This document shows, piece by piece, positions 63,385 to 64,000 of a DNA stretch of 64,000 nucleotides. The DNA lies in contig NC_084765.1 in the NCBI RefSeq assembly GCF_028858725.1, forward strand, positions 9,007,501-9,071,500, written 5' to 3'. A model generated the notes under the pieces. That model had not been told where the DNA came from, ran no database searches, and saw only the letters and a program-made list of their open reading frames with translations. The DNA comes from Colius striatus. Taxonomy: Eukaryota > Chordata > Aves > Coliiformes > Coliidae. The position numbers were made by a program, and so were the translations under genes. How positions within the stretch are numbered: position 1 is the stretch's first letter; every line of letters begins with the position of its first letter.

Positions 63385-63862
63385 TAGTGCAAGGTTTTAC
63401 ATTTAAGCAGAAACAATGAGTAAATACAGGATGAAGAGGATGCTGACTAAATGAGAGCTTTAAAAAAGGATCTGGAAGTTATGGGTCCTAGGCTGGAAAA
63501 GACAGAAAATATTGTCCTGGTTTAGTTCAAAGAGTGACCTGCTAACTGCAGATGTACAGATCATCTTCAAATATATAAAAATTTTCTAAAGTGAAGGGAA
63601 AGACCTTTTTTTCTTTTTATCCAAGGTGATAGGATAAGAACCAATAGCTTGAACAGATGATGATTCAGGGTAGATATTAAAAAAAAATATGGGCTAATGA
63701 TGGGTATCTGAGAAGCATCTGGGAAGGCTGTCTAATGGGTTTCTTAGGAGCAGACAAGACAAGAATATTGCGAATAATCATTGGTCCTAGGATGGAATAA
63801 TGAACCAGATAATGTCTTCTGACACCTCCCAGTCCTGTTTGTTAGTGTCTCTGTGATTCTCT
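63385..63862 (+). repeat. Ancient CR1-family LINE copy
   Basis: Diverged but ordered LINE blocks are visible: an ORF2 C-terminal start (CAAGGTTTTACATTTAAGC), then AAAAAAGGATCTGGAAGTTATGG, AAGGGAAAGACCTTTTTTTC, ATCCAAGGTGATAGGATAAG, ACCAATAGCTTGAACAG, GGTAGATATTAAAAAAAA, and a decayed tail (CACCTCCCAGTCCTG...TCTGTGATTCT). The central stretch corresponds to the older amniote CR1 subfamilies rather than the younger avian ones. Its high divergence and internal gaps mark it as the oldest recognisable transposon in the window. Confidence 0.75.
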
Positions 63863-64000
63863 CAGTGCTTTTCAAAATTATCAGAGACAAGGGTGCTCAA
63901 TTCCTCTCAGCTCATAAGGGTGCCACACTTTTATCCAATCCGGCATTTATTGGTTTCAAAAGTGTCTTTTGATTGGATAAATATTTGATTTCTTGATTTG

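Larger units (their letters stand above)
46136..64000 (+). other. PPFIBP2: PPFIBP2 intron 3 (continues beyond the window)
   Basis: It starts with the donor GTGAGT, and no acceptor followed by liprin-like coding sequence was recognised before the window ends. The interval contains a CR1 copy (48.2-48.8 kb), microsatellites, two short tandem duplications, an unexplained segment at 59.3-59.6 kb and an ancient LINE remnant at the right edge. The plausible acceptor TCTCTGTCTTTTAG at 53227-53240 leads into a frame that stops after seven codons, so I do not treat it as an exon. Confidence 0.75.

Overview
The window is a stretch of nuclear DNA from a bird. It is AT-rich, intron-dominated and gene-poor. 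It carries several CR1 retroposons whose 3' ends show the avian signature of CATAGAATCATAGAAT-type terminal repeats and 'GGTCCCTTCCAACCC'-type tails, and it has one sharp CpG island. The solo LTR at about 32.6-33.5 kb resembles endogenous-retrovirus LTRs common in neoavian genomes. I cannot name the species.

The one gene I can name with confidence is PPFIBP2 (liprin-beta-2, plus strand). The window holds only its 5' part: a CpG-island promoter at about 11.2-11.9 kb, a probable non-coding first exon ending near 12.03 kb, the start-codon exon at 30661-30754, and the next coding exon at 45921-46135. Together the two coding exons encode residues 1-93. The rest of the protein (coiled coil and SAM domains) must lie to the right of this window, or in an exon I failed to see between 46.1 and 64 kb. 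The introns are very large: about 18.6 kb (if the suggested donor is right), 15.2 kb and more than 17.8 kb.

Layout. 1-11.1 kb: intergenic or neighbouring-gene sequence with no recognisable gene. It contains CR1 fragments, an old 145-bp tandem duplication, and a minus-strand open frame at 3121-3440 that could be the last exon of an unidentified gene. 11.2-12.03 kb: CpG island with GC boxes, a CCAAT box and two CACGTG E-boxes. 12.03-30.66 kb: intron 1, including a small ORF with a splice donor (12.2-12.4 kb), a CR1 tail, a 39-bp duplication and an AT microsatellite. 30.76-45.92 kb: intron 2, with a CR1 copy split by a solo LTR. 46.14-64 kb: intron 3, with a CR1 copy, microsatellites, an unexplained CpG-bearing segment at 59.3-59.6 kb and an ancient LINE copy at the right edge.

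Most open frames of 60-130 codons here have no gene-like support; they are chance frames in AT-rich intron or shadows of the CpG island and transposons. I found no RNA gene, CRISPR array, operon or bacterial-type feature, and nothing that supports a new molecular system. The most useful leads are the unidentified minus-strand exon candidate, the first-exon structure of PPFIBP2, and the unexplained segment at 59.3 kb.
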